From: CBDCUE01 sp965222515
GTDB lineage: Bacteria; Pseudomonadota; Alphaproteobacteria; Rickettsiales; JABIRX01
Direction of reading: 5' to 3'
Assembly: GCA_965222515.1 (NCBI GenBank)
Contig: CBDCUE010000014.1
Coordinates: 1 to 33,063, forward strand
Length of the DNA: 33,063 bases
The position numbers were made by a program, and so were the translations under genes. Below are positions 1 through 8,007 of the stretch, piece after piece (positions within the stretch are counted from its first letter, which is position 1; each line of letters begins with the position of its first letter). A model generated the notes under the pieces. The model was not told the origin of the DNA, did no database searches, and saw nothing but the letters and a program-made list of their open reading frames with translations.

Positions 1-10
1 ATAGGTTTTT

Positions 11-325
11 ATGTCTGCACAAAATATTAGAATTAGATTAAAATCTTTTGATAGCAAATTAATTTGGAATTCGGCTAAAGAAATAGTTAGCACAGTTCAA
101 AGAACAAATGCTGAAATTAGTGGTCCTATTCCATTACCAAAAAAAATAAAGAAATATACAGTAAACAGATCTCCTCATGTAAATAAAAAATCAAGAGAGC
201 AGTTTGAAATAAGAATATATAAATCAATCATTATAATAACACCATCACCGCAAACAATAGATGCTTTAAAAAAGCTAGATTTACCTGCAGGAGTAGATGT
301 TGATATAAAATTATTAGGGGCATAG
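11..325 (+). CDS. rpsJ: 30S ribosomal protein S10
   Basis: S10 is a small-subunit head protein and also the NusE antitermination factor. The 104 residues match the normal family length. Recognisable stretches are IRIRLKSFDSKL at the N-terminus, GPIPLPKK near residue 38, the RSPHVNKKSREQFEIR block, and the end GVDVDIKLLGA. It is the first gene of the S10 operon, 6 bp ahead of rplC. Only 10 bases precede it here, so the operon promoter and any upstream tuf/fusA/rpsG genes lie outside the window. Confidence 0.97.
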   Translation: MSAQNIRIRLKSFDSKLIWNSAKEIVSTVQRTNAEISGPIPLPKKIKKYTVNRSPHVNKKSREQFEIRIYKSIIIITPSPQTIDALKKLDLPAGVDVDIKLLGA

Positions 326-331
326 AAAAAA

Positions 332-1090
332 ATGAAAAGAGTAGGCTTATTAGCAAAAAAAATATCTATGACAAGAATATTTGATGATTTTGGAGATCAT
401 CATCCAGTAACAGTTTTGGAATGTCCAGAAGCATTGGTTACTGGGGTGGCTCAAAACAGCAAACAAAATGTTCAATTAGCTTCATTTGAAATTAAAGAAA
501 GATCTATTAACAAACCACAACTTGCTGAATATAAAAAGCTAAAATCTGCTACAAAAAAATATAGATCTGAATATAGTGTAGATGATACATCTGCTTTTGA
601 AGCTGGTCAAATAGTTACAGTTGAGCATTTTATTACAGGTCAATTAGTTGATGTTAGAGGAAGAAATTCTGGTAAAGGTTTTGCTGGTTCTATGAAAAGG
701 CACAATTTTTCTGGATTAGAAGCATCTCACGGTGTATCAGTGTCTCACAGGGCTCATGGTTCAACTGGTCAATGTCAAGATCCAGGAAGAGTATTTAAAG
801 GAAAAAAAATGGCTGGTCAAATGGGAAACAAAAATATTACTGTACAAAATTTAGAAGTAATGAGAGTAGATAGTGAAAATAATTTAATTTTTATTAGAGG
901 AGCGGTTCCAGGAAAAAAAGGAACTGTGGTAACGATTACAGATGCTATTAAAAAATCTCTTCCTAGCAAAGCTCCTTATCCTGCTTTTTTTAAAAAAGTA
1001 AATAAAAAAGAATCAGAGGCTAAATCAGAGATAAAAGAAGAAATTGCAGTAAAAGAGGCAACAGTAACTACAAAAAAAGAGGTTAAGTAA
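332..1090 (+). CDS. rplC: 50S ribosomal protein L3 with a Lys/Glu-rich tail
   Basis: L3 binds 23S rRNA early in assembly near the peptidyl transferase centre. The start MKRVGLLAKKISMTRIF and the central VRGRNSGKGFAGSMKRHNF and GQMGNKNITVQNL stretches are diagnostic. At 252 residues it is longer than usual. The extra part is a low-complexity tail after about residue 222, rich in Lys, Glu, Val and Thr, which is not part of the rRNA-binding fold. Its stop overlaps the rplD start by one base (TAATG). Similar tails occur on S5 and S17 in this same operon. Confidence 0.97.
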   Translation: MKRVGLLAKKISMTRIFDDFGDHHPVTVLECPEALVTGVAQNSKQNVQLASFEIKERSINKPQLAEYKKLKSATKKYRSEYSVDDTSAFEAGQIVTVEHFITGQLVDVRGRNSGKGFAGSMKRHNFSGLEASHGVSVSHRAHGSTGQCQDPGRVFKGKKMAGQMGNKNITVQNLEVMRVDSENNLIFIRGAVPGKKGTVVTITDAIKKSLPSKAPYPAFFKKVNKKESEAKSEIKEEIAVKEATVTTKKEVK

Positions 1091-1710
1091 TGCAAGTAAA
1101 ATATATAGATTTATTAGAAAATAAAGAATTGGGCGATAAAAAACTTGCAGAAGTTTTTAATATTAAAGAAATCAGATTTGATTTGATCAAAAGAGTTATT
1201 TTCTGGCAAAGAAACAAAGCAAGATCAGGTAATCATAAGGTAAAAACAATATCTGAAATAAGTGGAACTACCGCAAAGCCTTTTAAGCAAAAAGGAACTG
1301 GTAATGCAAGACAAGGTAGTAAAAGATCTGCTCATATGAGAGGAGGGTCTACGGCATTTGGTCCAGTGGTTAGAGATCATTCAACAAAATTACAAAAAAA
1401 AGTTAGAAGATTAGGTTTGATAAGTTCAATTTCATATCATATTCAAAATAAAACTTTAGAGATAATCAAAGAACCAAAATTAGAAAAAGCTGTAACTAAA
1501 GAAGTAGCTAGAATTTTTAATAAAAAACAAAAAACTCTAGTAATATATTCATCTGAAACTGATGATAATTTTTTACTTTCAAGCAAAAATGTCAAAGATG
1601 TAAATTTATTGCATTCTGATGGTGCTAATGTTTACGACATAATGAATAATGAAAGAGTGTTAGTAACGGAGAAAGCATTAGAATTAATTGAAAAAAGGTT
1701 AGCGATATGA
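1090..1710 (+). CDS. rplD: 50S ribosomal protein L4
   Basis: L4 lines the exit tunnel with a long loop and in enterobacteria also autoregulates the S10 operon. The loop signature is clear around residues 60-95: KPFKQKGTGNARQGSKRSA followed by RGGSTAFGPVVRDHS. The 206-residue length is typical. It shares one base with rplC upstream and four (ATGA) with rplW downstream, suggesting translational coupling. No L4-leader structure can be judged because the operon leader is outside the window. Confidence 0.96.
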   Translation: MQVKYIDLLENKELGDKKLAEVFNIKEIRFDLIKRVIFWQRNKARSGNHKVKTISEISGTTAKPFKQKGTGNARQGSKRSAHMRGGSTAFGPVVRDHSTKLQKKVRRLGLISSISYHIQNKTLEIIKEPKLEKAVTKEVARIFNKKQKTLVIYSSETDDNFLLSSKNVKDVNLLHSDGANVYDIMNNERVLVTEKALELIEKRLAI

Positions 1711-2006
1711 TAGAAAATAGAATATATGATATAATAGGAAGAATTTCTCCTATGATTACAGAAAAAGCCTTAAAAGCATCTGAAAATAACAAGGTTGTGT
1801 TCAAAACTCCTGCAGATGTGACTAAGAAAGAAATTCAATCTGTTTTTAAAAAAATATATAAAGAAGCAAATATTTTAGACATTAAAAGTCTAGTAGTAAA
1901 AGGAAAAGTTAAGAAATTTAAAGGAAAAATAGGAAAAAGAAGTGATTTTAAAAAATTCTATATTAAATTAGACAAAACTATAGACATAACAACAGGTATA
2001 AAATAA
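1707..2006 (+). CDS. rplW: 50S ribosomal protein L23
   Basis: L23 sits at the tunnel exit and is the docking site for trigger factor and SRP. The 99-residue protein shows the family start, with ISPMITEKALKASE near residue 13, and the KVVFKTPADVTKKEIQ block. GKVKKFKGKIGKRSDFKK forms the extended loop region. Start and stop both overlap the neighbouring genes (ATGA with rplD, TAATG with rplB). Confidence 0.95.
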   Translation: MIENRIYDIIGRISPMITEKALKASENNKVVFKTPADVTKKEIQSVFKKIYKEANILDIKSLVVKGKVKKFKGKIGKRSDFKKFYIKLDKTIDITTGIK

Positions 2007-2830
2007 TGGCATTAAAAAGTTACTCACCTATTACTCCATCACAAAGACATCTAGTTTTAGTTTCTGAAAAATTGTGGAAAGGAAAGCCTTTAAAAAAGCT
2101 AACCAAAGGTCAGTCAAAAACTGGAGGAAGAAATAATAATGGTAGAATCACTTGTAGACATATAGGTGGTGGTCATAAGCAAAGATATAGAATAATTGAT
2201 TTTCTTAGAAATAAATTTGATGTAGAAGCAGTAGTAGAAAGAGTGGAATATGATCCAAATAGAACTTCTTTTATTGCATTACTTAAATATAGTGATGGAG
2301 AAAACTCTTATATTATTGCTCCACAAAAATTAAAAATGGGTGATAAGATAATCTCAGCAGAAAAAACAGAAATTGCTGTTGGTAATGCTATGAAAATTAA
2401 AAACATTCCTGTTGGCACAATTGTTCATAATGTAGAGTTAAAACCTAAAAAAGGTGGTCAATTGGCAAGAAGTGCTGGTAGTTCTGTTCAAATTGAAGGT
2501 AAAGATAGCGGTTATGTTCAAATCAAACTTAGATCAGGAGAGTCTAGATTGGTATTAGAAGATTGTATGGCAACAATTGGTGCAGTATCTAATTCTGACA
2601 ATCAAAACCAAAAATTTGGAAAAGCAGGAAGAAAAGTATGGATGGGAACAAGGCCTTCTGTTAGAGGGGTTGCGATGAATCCTGTTGATCACCCGCATGG
2701 AGGAGGTGAAGGAAAAACTTCTGGTGGAAGACATCCAGTTACTCCTTGGGGTAAAAAAACTAAAGGTCTTCGAACTAGAAGTAACAAAGCTACGGACAAA
2801 TATATAGTTCGTAGAAGATATAAAAAATAA
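2006..2830 (+). CDS. rplB: 50S ribosomal protein L2
   Basis: L2 is needed for subunit joining and peptidyl transfer. At 274 residues it has the usual length. The N-terminal RNA-binding part includes GGRNNNGRITCRHIGGGHKQ. The C-terminal hallmark RGVAMNPVDHPHGGGEGK (around residues 220-238) contains the conserved histidine. The protein ends in the basic KYIVRRRYKK. It overlaps rplW by one base and is followed after 18 bp by rpsS. Confidence 0.98.
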   Translation: MALKSYSPITPSQRHLVLVSEKLWKGKPLKKLTKGQSKTGGRNNNGRITCRHIGGGHKQRYRIIDFLRNKFDVEAVVERVEYDPNRTSFIALLKYSDGENSYIIAPQKLKMGDKIISAEKTEIAVGNAMKIKNIPVGTIVHNVELKPKKGGQLARSAGSSVQIEGKDSGYVQIKLRSGESRLVLEDCMATIGAVSNSDNQNQKFGKAGRKVWMGTRPSVRGVAMNPVDHPHGGGEGKTSGGRHPVTPWGKKTKGLRTRSNKATDKYIVRRRYKK

Positions 2831-2848
2831 TAATAAAGGTTTTAACTT

Positions 2849-3127
2849 ATGACAAGATCAGTTTGGAAATTACCATTTGTAGATGGTTATCTACTTAAAA
2901 AAGTAAAAAAAGCTAAAGAATCAGGAAAGCATAATATTGTGATAAAAACTTGGTCAAGAAGATCAACAATTATTCCAGATTTTATAGGTGTTACTTTTTC
3001 TGTTTACAATGGAAAAAAATTTATACCAGTTCAAATAAAAGAAGATATGGTAAATCATAAATTAGGAGAGTTTTCTCCTACTAGAAACTATTCTGGTCAT
3101 GGTGAAAATAAAGTAAAAAGAGGATAA
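2849..3127 (+). CDS. rpsS: 30S ribosomal protein S19
   Basis: S19 forms a complex with S13 at the head of the small subunit, near the A site. The 92 residues match the family length. Markers are TRSVWKLPFVDGYLLKK at the start, IKTWSRRSTIIPDFIG in the middle and KLGEFSPTRNYSGHG near the end. The start is preceded by an AAAGG ribosome-binding-like sequence about 9 bases upstream. The rplV start follows after a single base. Confidence 0.97.
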   Translation: MTRSVWKLPFVDGYLLKKVKKAKESGKHNIVIKTWSRRSTIIPDFIGVTFSVYNGKKFIPVQIKEDMVNHKLGEFSPTRNYSGHGENKVKRG

Positions 3128-3128
3128 A

Positions 3129-3503
3129 ATGACACAAGTAAGAAATAATAGAAGAGCAAATGATGGTGAAGCTAGATGCTTTACTAAGTCAATCAGAACT
3201 AGCCCACAAAAACTAGGATTAGTTGCTGATTTGATTAGAGGATTAAAAGTTGAAGATGCTTTAGTGCAGCTTAGTTTTTGTAAAAAAAGAATTGCAGGAA
3301 TAGTGAAAACATCTCTTAATTCTGCTATTCATAATGCTGAAAATAATCATGATCTAGATATTGATAATCTAGTAATTCACAGAATTAATGTTGGTAAAGC
3401 TTTGGTAATGAAAAGATTTCGTGCTAGAGCAAGAGGTAGAGGAGCTAGCATCCTTAAACCTTTTAGCAATATGGAAATAATTGTAAAAGAAATAGAGGCA
3501 TAA
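3129..3503 (+). CDS. rplV: 50S ribosomal protein L22
   Basis: L22 lines the peptide exit tunnel through its beta hairpin. The 124-residue protein has the family core IRTSPQKLGLVADLIRGL (about residues 23-40) and the hairpin region MKRFRARARGRGASILKPF near residues 95-113. It is slightly extended at the N-terminus (TQVRNNRRANDGEARCF). It lies 3 bp before rpsC. Confidence 0.96.
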   Translation: MTQVRNNRRANDGEARCFTKSIRTSPQKLGLVADLIRGLKVEDALVQLSFCKKRIAGIVKTSLNSAIHNAENNHDLDIDNLVIHRINVGKALVMKRFRARARGRGASILKPFSNMEIIVKEIEA

Positions 3504-3506
3504 ATT

Positions 3507-4148
3507 ATGGGACAAAAAGTAAATCCAATTGGTTTTAGAATAGGAGTAAATAGAACTTGGGATTCTTTGTGGTATGCAGAGGGTCAAAATTATGCTAATG
3601 CTTTAAATGAAGATTTTAAAATTAGAAAATACATAAAAGATTTTACTAATAAAGCAATTAAAAATGCCATTATTAGTAAAATTATAATTGAAAGGCAGGC
3701 TAAAAAAATAATAGTAAATATTAAAACTCCAAGACCGGGAATAATTATCGGTAAAAAAGGTTCTGATATTGAAAAAATGAAAAAAGCACTTAATAAAATA
3801 ACTAATACAGAAATTAGTTTAAATATTATAGAAGTTAAGAAAGCTGATGCTGATGCAACATTAATTGCTCAATCTATGGCTACTCAAATAGAAAAAAGAA
3901 TTTCTTATAGAAGGGTGATGAAAAAAGCTATTCAAGCTGCTTTGAAATTAGGTGTTAAGGGAATTAGAATTAATTGTGCTGGTAGATTATCAGGAGCTGA
4001 AATTGCTAGAATGGAATGGTATAGAGAGGGACAAGTTCCTCTTCACACTATCAAAGCTAATATTGATTATGCAGTAAGCGAAGCTAATACTTCTTACGGT
4101 GTAATAGGTATTAAAGTTTGGGTATATAAGGATGATATTGAAAATTAA
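3507..4148 (+). CDS. rpsC: 30S ribosomal protein S3
   Basis: S3 is a KH-domain protein at the mRNA entry channel. The start MGQKVNPIGFRIGV is universal in the family. The KH GXXG loop is visible as PGIIIGKKGSDIEKMKK near residues 78-94. The C-terminal domain carries IRINCAGRLSGAEIARMEW and GQVPLHTIKANIDYA. The 213-residue length is normal. It is followed by rplP after 11 bp. Confidence 0.97.
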   Translation: MGQKVNPIGFRIGVNRTWDSLWYAEGQNYANALNEDFKIRKYIKDFTNKAIKNAIISKIIIERQAKKIIVNIKTPRPGIIIGKKGSDIEKMKKALNKITNTEISLNIIEVKKADADATLIAQSMATQIEKRISYRRVMKKAIQAALKLGVKGIRINCAGRLSGAEIARMEWYREGQVPLHTIKANIDYAVSEANTSYGVIGIKVWVYKDDIEN

Positions 4149-4159
4149 GAGGTTATAAA

Positions 4160-4576
4160 ATGCTATTACCAAAAAAAACAAAACATAAAAAAGCTCATAA
4201 GGGCAGAATAAAAGGAATCGCAGGAGGTGGTGCTACACTGGCTTTTGGTTCTTTTGGTTTAAAAGCTCTTGCTCCAGAGAGAATTACTTCAAGGCAAATA
4301 GAGGCTGCAAGAAGAGCAGCTACTAGACATATGAAAAGAGTTGGAAAATTATGGATTAGAGTTTTTCCAGATATTCCTGTGACTAAAAAACCTGCCGATG
4401 TTAGAATGGGTAAAGGTAAAGGTTCTGTTGAATATTATGTATTTAGAGTAAAACCAGGTAGAATAATTTTTGAGATTGATGGTGTTTCAGAAGAACTAGC
4501 AAAAGAGGCTTTAATGAGAGCCAAAGCTAAGTTATCTTTTGATGCTAAGTTTATCACTAGATTGGACAAACATTAA
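4160..4576 (+). CDS. rplP: 50S ribosomal protein L16
   Basis: L16 helps position the A-site tRNA on the large subunit. The 138 residues begin MLLPKKTKHKKAHKGRIKG and contain RITSRQIEAARRAATRHMKR and KPADVRMGKGKGSVEYY, both diagnostic. The usual order rplP-rpmC-rpsQ is kept, with 19 bp before rpmC. Confidence 0.97.
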   Translation: MLLPKKTKHKKAHKGRIKGIAGGGATLAFGSFGLKALAPERITSRQIEAARRAATRHMKRVGKLWIRVFPDIPVTKKPADVRMGKGKGSVEYYVFRVKPGRIIFEIDGVSEELAKEALMRAKAKLSFDAKFITRLDKH

Positions 4577-4595
4577 AATTAAATAAAAAAGAACA

Positions 4596-4808
4596 ATGAA
4601 ATTTGTAGATATAAAAAATAAGACAAAAGATGAATTAGACAAAGTTTTTGTTGATTTAAAAAAAGAATTGTATAATATAAACCTCCTTACTGTTAATGGA
4701 GAAGGAAAAAACACAGCTAGAATTAGGAAAATAAAAAAAGATATCGCTAGAATCTTAACTTTTTTTAATCAAAAAAACAACATTACAAAAAAGGAACAAA
4801 ATGCCTAA
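4596..4808 (+). CDS. rpmC: 50S ribosomal protein L29
   Basis: L29 is a small helical-hairpin protein at the tunnel exit beside L23. The 70 residues fit the family. They show KTKDELDKVFVDLKKELYNI near the start and the ARIRKIKKDIARILTFF helix near the C-terminus. Identity rests mainly on position between rplP and rpsQ plus this helix pattern, since L29 is weakly conserved. Its end overlaps the rpsQ start by 8 bases. Confidence 0.9.
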   Translation: MKFVDIKNKTKDELDKVFVDLKKELYNINLLTVNGEGKNTARIRKIKKDIARILTFFNQKNNITKKEQNA

Positions 4809-5124
4809 AAGAATATTACAGGGAAAAGTTGTCAGTGATTTAGCTAATAAAACAATTACTGTTTTAGTAGAAAGAAGAGTTATGCACTCAGTTTACAAAA
4901 AATTTATTACTAGGAACAAAAAATATTCAGCTCATGACGAAAACAACAAATTTAAAAAAGGAGATATCGTTTCTATTATAGAACATAGACCTTTATCTAA
5001 AACTAAAAAATGGCTAGTGTTAGATGAGCAAAAAACATTGGTAAAAAACGACACTCCAAAAGTAGAAACAATTGAAGCTGATATAGTAAAAGAAGAAGTA
5101 ACTGTAACTGGAGGTGAAGTATGA
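4801..5124 (+). CDS. rpsQ: 30S ribosomal protein S17 with an extended C-terminus
   Basis: S17 is an OB-fold 16S rRNA-binding protein. The core starts MPKRILQGKVVSDLANKTI and contains the typical RVMHSVYKKFITRNKKYSAH and GDIVSIIEHRPLSKTKKW blocks. That core ends near residue 75-80, the full length in most bacteria. The remaining roughly 28 residues form a tail rich in Glu, Val and Thr with no expected role in rRNA binding. Its stop overlaps rplN by ATGA. Confidence 0.95.
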   Translation: MPKRILQGKVVSDLANKTITVLVERRVMHSVYKKFITRNKKYSAHDENNKFKKGDIVSIIEHRPLSKTKKWLVLDEQKTLVKNDTPKVETIEADIVKEEVTVTGGEV

Positions 5125-5489
5125 TACAAATGCAGAGCAGACTGGATGTTGCAGACAATTCAGGGGCAAAAGAAGTTCAATGTATAAAAGTTTTGGGAGG
5201 TTCTCATCATAACATAGCTAAATTAGGAGATGTTATAGTTGTTTCTATTAAAAGTGCCGCTCCAAAAGGAAAGGTAAAAAAAGGAGAGGTTCATAGAGCA
5301 TTGATAGTTAGAACCAAGAAAGAAGTTTTGAGATCTGATGGAGGAACCATTAGATTTGATGGAAATGCTGTTGTTTTAATTAACAACAACAAAGAGCCAA
5401 TTGGCACAAGAGTTTTTGGACCAGTGGCAAGGGAGCTTAGAAATAAAGGATATATGAGAATTGTATCTTTGGCACCAGAAGTTTTATAG
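5121..5489 (+). CDS. rplN: 50S ribosomal protein L14
   Basis: L14 forms an intersubunit bridge and is the binding site of RsfS. The 122-residue protein matches the family length and opens MIQMQSRLDVADNSGAKEV. It also shows GGSHHNIAKLGDVIVVSIK and the KGEVHRALIVRTKKEV block, and ends in RELRNKGYMRIVSLAPEVL. It overlaps rpsQ by four bases and precedes rplX by 8 bp. Confidence 0.98.
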   Translation: MIQMQSRLDVADNSGAKEVQCIKVLGGSHHNIAKLGDVIVVSIKSAAPKGKVKKGEVHRALIVRTKKEVLRSDGGTIRFDGNAVVLINNNKEPIGTRVFGPVARELRNKGYMRIVSLAPEVL

Positions 5490-5497
5490 AGGGAAAA

Positions 5498-5806
5498 ATG
5501 AAATTAAGAAAAGGAGATCCAGTAATAGTTTTAACAGGAAAATATAAAGGTAAAATTGCCAAAATATTAAAATCTATTCCTGATAAAAAAAGGTTTATTG
5601 TTGAGGGAGTGGCTTTAGCAAAAATTCATTACAAGGCAAAAAGTCAAGAGGAAAAATCTCAGATAATTCAAAAAGAACTATCTGTTCATACATCTAACAT
5701 AGCTTTTTATGATGAAAAAGCTAAAAAATCAGTAAAATTAGGTTATAAATTTACTGAAGATAATAAAAAAGTTAGATATAATAAATTAAGTGGGGAGGTA
5801 ATATAA
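5498..5806 (+). CDS. rplX: 50S ribosomal protein L24
   Basis: L24 is an assembly initiator that binds the 5' end of 23S rRNA through a KOW motif. The KOW segment is visible at the start: MKLRKGDPVIVLTGKYKGKI, followed by KILKSIPDKKRFIVEGV. The 102-residue length is typical. The C-terminal part keeps SNIAFYDEKAKKSVKLGYKF. A GAGGGAAAA stretch just upstream is a plausible ribosome-binding site. Confidence 0.95.
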   Translation: MKLRKGDPVIVLTGKYKGKIAKILKSIPDKKRFIVEGVALAKIHYKAKSQEEKSQIIQKELSVHTSNIAFYDEKAKKSVKLGYKFTEDNKKVRYNKLSGEVI

Positions 5807-5807
5807 A

Positions 5808-6347
5808 ATGGCTAGATTATTAGAACTTTATAATAAAGAAATAAAAGGAGAATTACAATCTGAATTAAAATTAGATAATGTAATGCAAATTCCTAAACTA
5901 GAAAAAATAGTTATTAATATGGGATTAGGTCAAGCTGTTTCTGACAGTAAAATCCTTAAAACTGCTCAAGCAGAGCTTTCTTTGATAGCAGGTCAAAAAG
6001 CAATTTTGACTAGAGCAAAAAAATCAATAGCTACTTTTAAATTAAGAGAAAATATGCCAATAGGTTGTAAGGTTACACTTAGAAGACAAAAAATGTATGA
6101 ATTTTTAGATAGATTAGTAAATATCGCTTTGCCTAGAGTAAGAGATTTTAAAGGTTTGTCTATAAAATCATTTGATAAAAGAGGAAATTATAATTTTGGT
6201 TTAAAAGAGCAAATTGTATTTCCAGAAATAAGTTACGATAAAATATCATCAATTCTTGGAATGGATATTGCCATTGTAACTACAGCAACAAATGACAATG
6301 ATTGCAAGGCTTTGCTTAAAAAGTTCAATGTTCCATTTAGAAATTAG
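5808..6347 (+). CDS. rplE: 50S ribosomal protein L5
   Basis: L5 binds 5S rRNA and contacts the P-site tRNA. The 179 residues carry KLEKIVINMGLGQAVSDSK near residue 30, the SIATFKLRENMPIGCKVTLR block near 70-90, and LPRVRDFKGLSIKSFDKRGN. The length is as expected. One base separates it from rplX, and 19 bp from rpsN. Confidence 0.97.
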   Translation: MARLLELYNKEIKGELQSELKLDNVMQIPKLEKIVINMGLGQAVSDSKILKTAQAELSLIAGQKAILTRAKKSIATFKLRENMPIGCKVTLRRQKMYEFLDRLVNIALPRVRDFKGLSIKSFDKRGNYNFGLKEQIVFPEISYDKISSILGMDIAIVTTATNDNDCKALLKKFNVPFRN

Positions 6348-6366
6348 TAAAAAAATATAAAATATT

Positions 6367-6672
6367 ATGGCAAAAGTAAGTTCAATAGCAAAAAACGATA
6401 GAAGGTTAAAATTAATTAACCAATATAGAAAAAAAAGAGAAGTTCTAAAAGCTATTATAATGAGTAAAGAGACTTCTCCTAAAGAAAAATTTTTGGCTCA
6501 AGACAAATTAAATAAATTACCTAGAAACTCAGCACAAATTCGTTATAGAAATAGATGCAATTTCACGGGTAAGCCAAGGGGCTATTATAGAGATTTTGGT
6601 ATTTGCCGTATATCTCTTAGAGCAAATGTTGGATTCGGTATGATTCCAGGTGTAATTAAATCTAGTTGGTAA
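6367..6672 (+). CDS. rpsN: 30S ribosomal protein S14, zinc-free type
   Basis: S14 is a small-subunit head protein. The 101-residue form lacks the CXXC pairs of the short zinc-binding type, so it is the long zinc-independent form usual in alphaproteobacteria. The end RNRCNFTGKPRGYYRDFGIC followed by RISLRANVGFGMIPGVIKSSW (last two positions S-W) is the family hallmark. Confidence 0.97.
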   Translation: MAKVSSIAKNDRRLKLINQYRKKREVLKAIIMSKETSPKEKFLAQDKLNKLPRNSAQIRYRNRCNFTGKPRGYYRDFGICRISLRANVGFGMIPGVIKSSW

Positions 6673-6678
6673 AAAAAT

Positions 6679-7071
6679 ATGTTTGTAAATGATGTTATCT
6701 CTGATATGATTGCTAGAATTAATAATGCTAGTAGTGTTAAACTTGCAACTAGCAAAGTTATTAATTCAAAACTATCTAAAGCAGTTTTGGCCATCTTATC
6801 AGAAGAAGGTTTTATTAATGGTTATGAAGATAACAAAGATGATAAAAACTTCATAGATGTTAGTCTGAAATATGATTCTGGTAAATCAGTAATTAATATT
6901 TTTAAAAGAGTTTCTAAGCCTGGAAGAAGAGTTTATTCCAACATATCTAATTTATCAAGATATTATAACGGTTTAGGAATTTTTATTTTATCTACTCCAA
7001 AGGGTGTAATTGCTGATCATAAAGCAAGAGAAATCAATGTGGGAGGAGAAGTTTTATGTAAAGTATTTTAA
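6679..7071 (+). CDS. rpsH: 30S ribosomal protein S8
   Basis: S8 binds the central domain of 16S rRNA and represses the spc operon in enterobacteria. The N-terminal NDVISDMIARINNAS, the SKPGRRVYSN segment and the C-terminal GLGIFILSTPKGVIADHKAR with its end GGEVLCKVF identify it. The 130-residue length is typical. It is 6 bp from rpsN and 10 bp from rplF. Confidence 0.97.
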   Translation: MFVNDVISDMIARINNASSVKLATSKVINSKLSKAVLAILSEEGFINGYEDNKDDKNFIDVSLKYDSGKSVINIFKRVSKPGRRVYSNISNLSRYYNGLGIFILSTPKGVIADHKAREINVGGEVLCKVF

Positions 7072-7081
7072 ATATAAATAA

Positions 7082-7612
7082 ATGTCTAGAATTGGAAAAA
7101 AACCTATTGATATTCCTGAAAATGTAACTGTTGAGATTAATGGTCAAGAGATTACTGTTAAGGGAATAAAAGGAGAATTAAAAAGAACTATTGATTCTGA
7201 AATAAAAATTTCTAAAGATGATAATAAAATTATTGTTGAAAGAAAATCAAAAGGAAATGTTGCGAGAGCTAAATGGGGATTGTTTAGAAGCTTAATCAAT
7301 AATATGGTTATTGGAACTTCTCAAGGTTTCTCAAAAACTTTGGATATTAAGGGAGTTGGTTACAAAGCTCAAATAAAAGATAAATTTTTGACCTTAAATC
7401 TTGGTTATTCTCATGAAATAAAATTTTATATTAATGATAATATAGAAATGAAATGTCCAAAAGCTACTATAATTGAAATTTCTTCTTATGATAAGGAAGC
7501 TTTAGGTCAAGCAGCTGCTACTATTAGAAGTTTAAGAAAACCAGAGCCATATAAAGGTAAAGGTGTTAAATATTCTGATGAGTTTATTGTCAGAAAAGAA
7601 GGTAAGAAATAA
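7082..7612 (+). CDS. rplF: 50S ribosomal protein L6
   Basis: L6 is a two-domain protein near the factor-binding centre. The start MSRIGKKPIDIPENVTVEI is standard. FSKTLDIKGVGYKAQIKDK marks the second domain, and the C-terminal RSLRKPEPYKGKGVKYSDEF is the most conserved segment. The 176 residues fit the family. Confidence 0.97.
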   Translation: MSRIGKKPIDIPENVTVEINGQEITVKGIKGELKRTIDSEIKISKDDNKIIVERKSKGNVARAKWGLFRSLINNMVIGTSQGFSKTLDIKGVGYKAQIKDKFLTLNLGYSHEIKFYINDNIEMKCPKATIIEISSYDKEALGQAAATIRSLRKPEPYKGKGVKYSDEFIVRKEGKK

Positions 7613-7631
7613 AAAATATAGGTTAAACATT

Positions 7632-7988
7632 ATGTCAGTTGTAAAAAAAATAAAAAAGAATTTTTTAAGAAGACAAGAAAGAACTAGAATAAAACTTAGA
7701 GAAAAAGCTAAAGGAAAAGCTAGATTATCTATATTTTTTTCAAATACTCATATTTATGCACAATTGATTGATGATACAAAGTCAACAACTGTTGCATTTT
7801 CTTCAACTAAAAATCTAAAATTAAAAGGAGTTAATATTGAATTAGCTAAAAAAGTTGGTAAAGACATAGCTGAAAAAATTAAAAAACTAAAAATTAAAGA
7901 AATAGTTTTTGATAGAGGTGGTTACTTATATCATGGAAAAGTAAAAGCTTTGGCGAATTCTGCGAGAGAATCAGGAATTAAATTTTAA
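7632..7988 (+). CDS. rplR: 50S ribosomal protein L18
   Basis: L18 binds 5S rRNA together with L5. I place the start at the ATG giving MSVVKKIKKNFLRRQERTR (118 residues). The frame is open upstream to 7563, but that stretch overlaps the rplF end and does not look like L18. Markers are RRQERTRIKLREKAKGKARL near the N-terminus and the C-terminal IVFDRGGYLYHGKVKALANS with ARESGIKF. Confidence 0.95.
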   Translation: MSVVKKIKKNFLRRQERTRIKLREKAKGKARLSIFFSNTHIYAQLIDDTKSTTVAFSSTKNLKLKGVNIELAKKVGKDIAEKIKKLKIKEIVFDRGGYLYHGKVKALANSARESGIKF

Positions 7989-8007
7989 TGCACAATAAAT
8001 AATAAAT

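Noticed and set aside
7563..7631. Upstream extension of rplR
   Set aside because: The frame is open, but the extension overlaps the end of rplF and adds residues unlike any L18; the ATG at 7632 gives the normal start.
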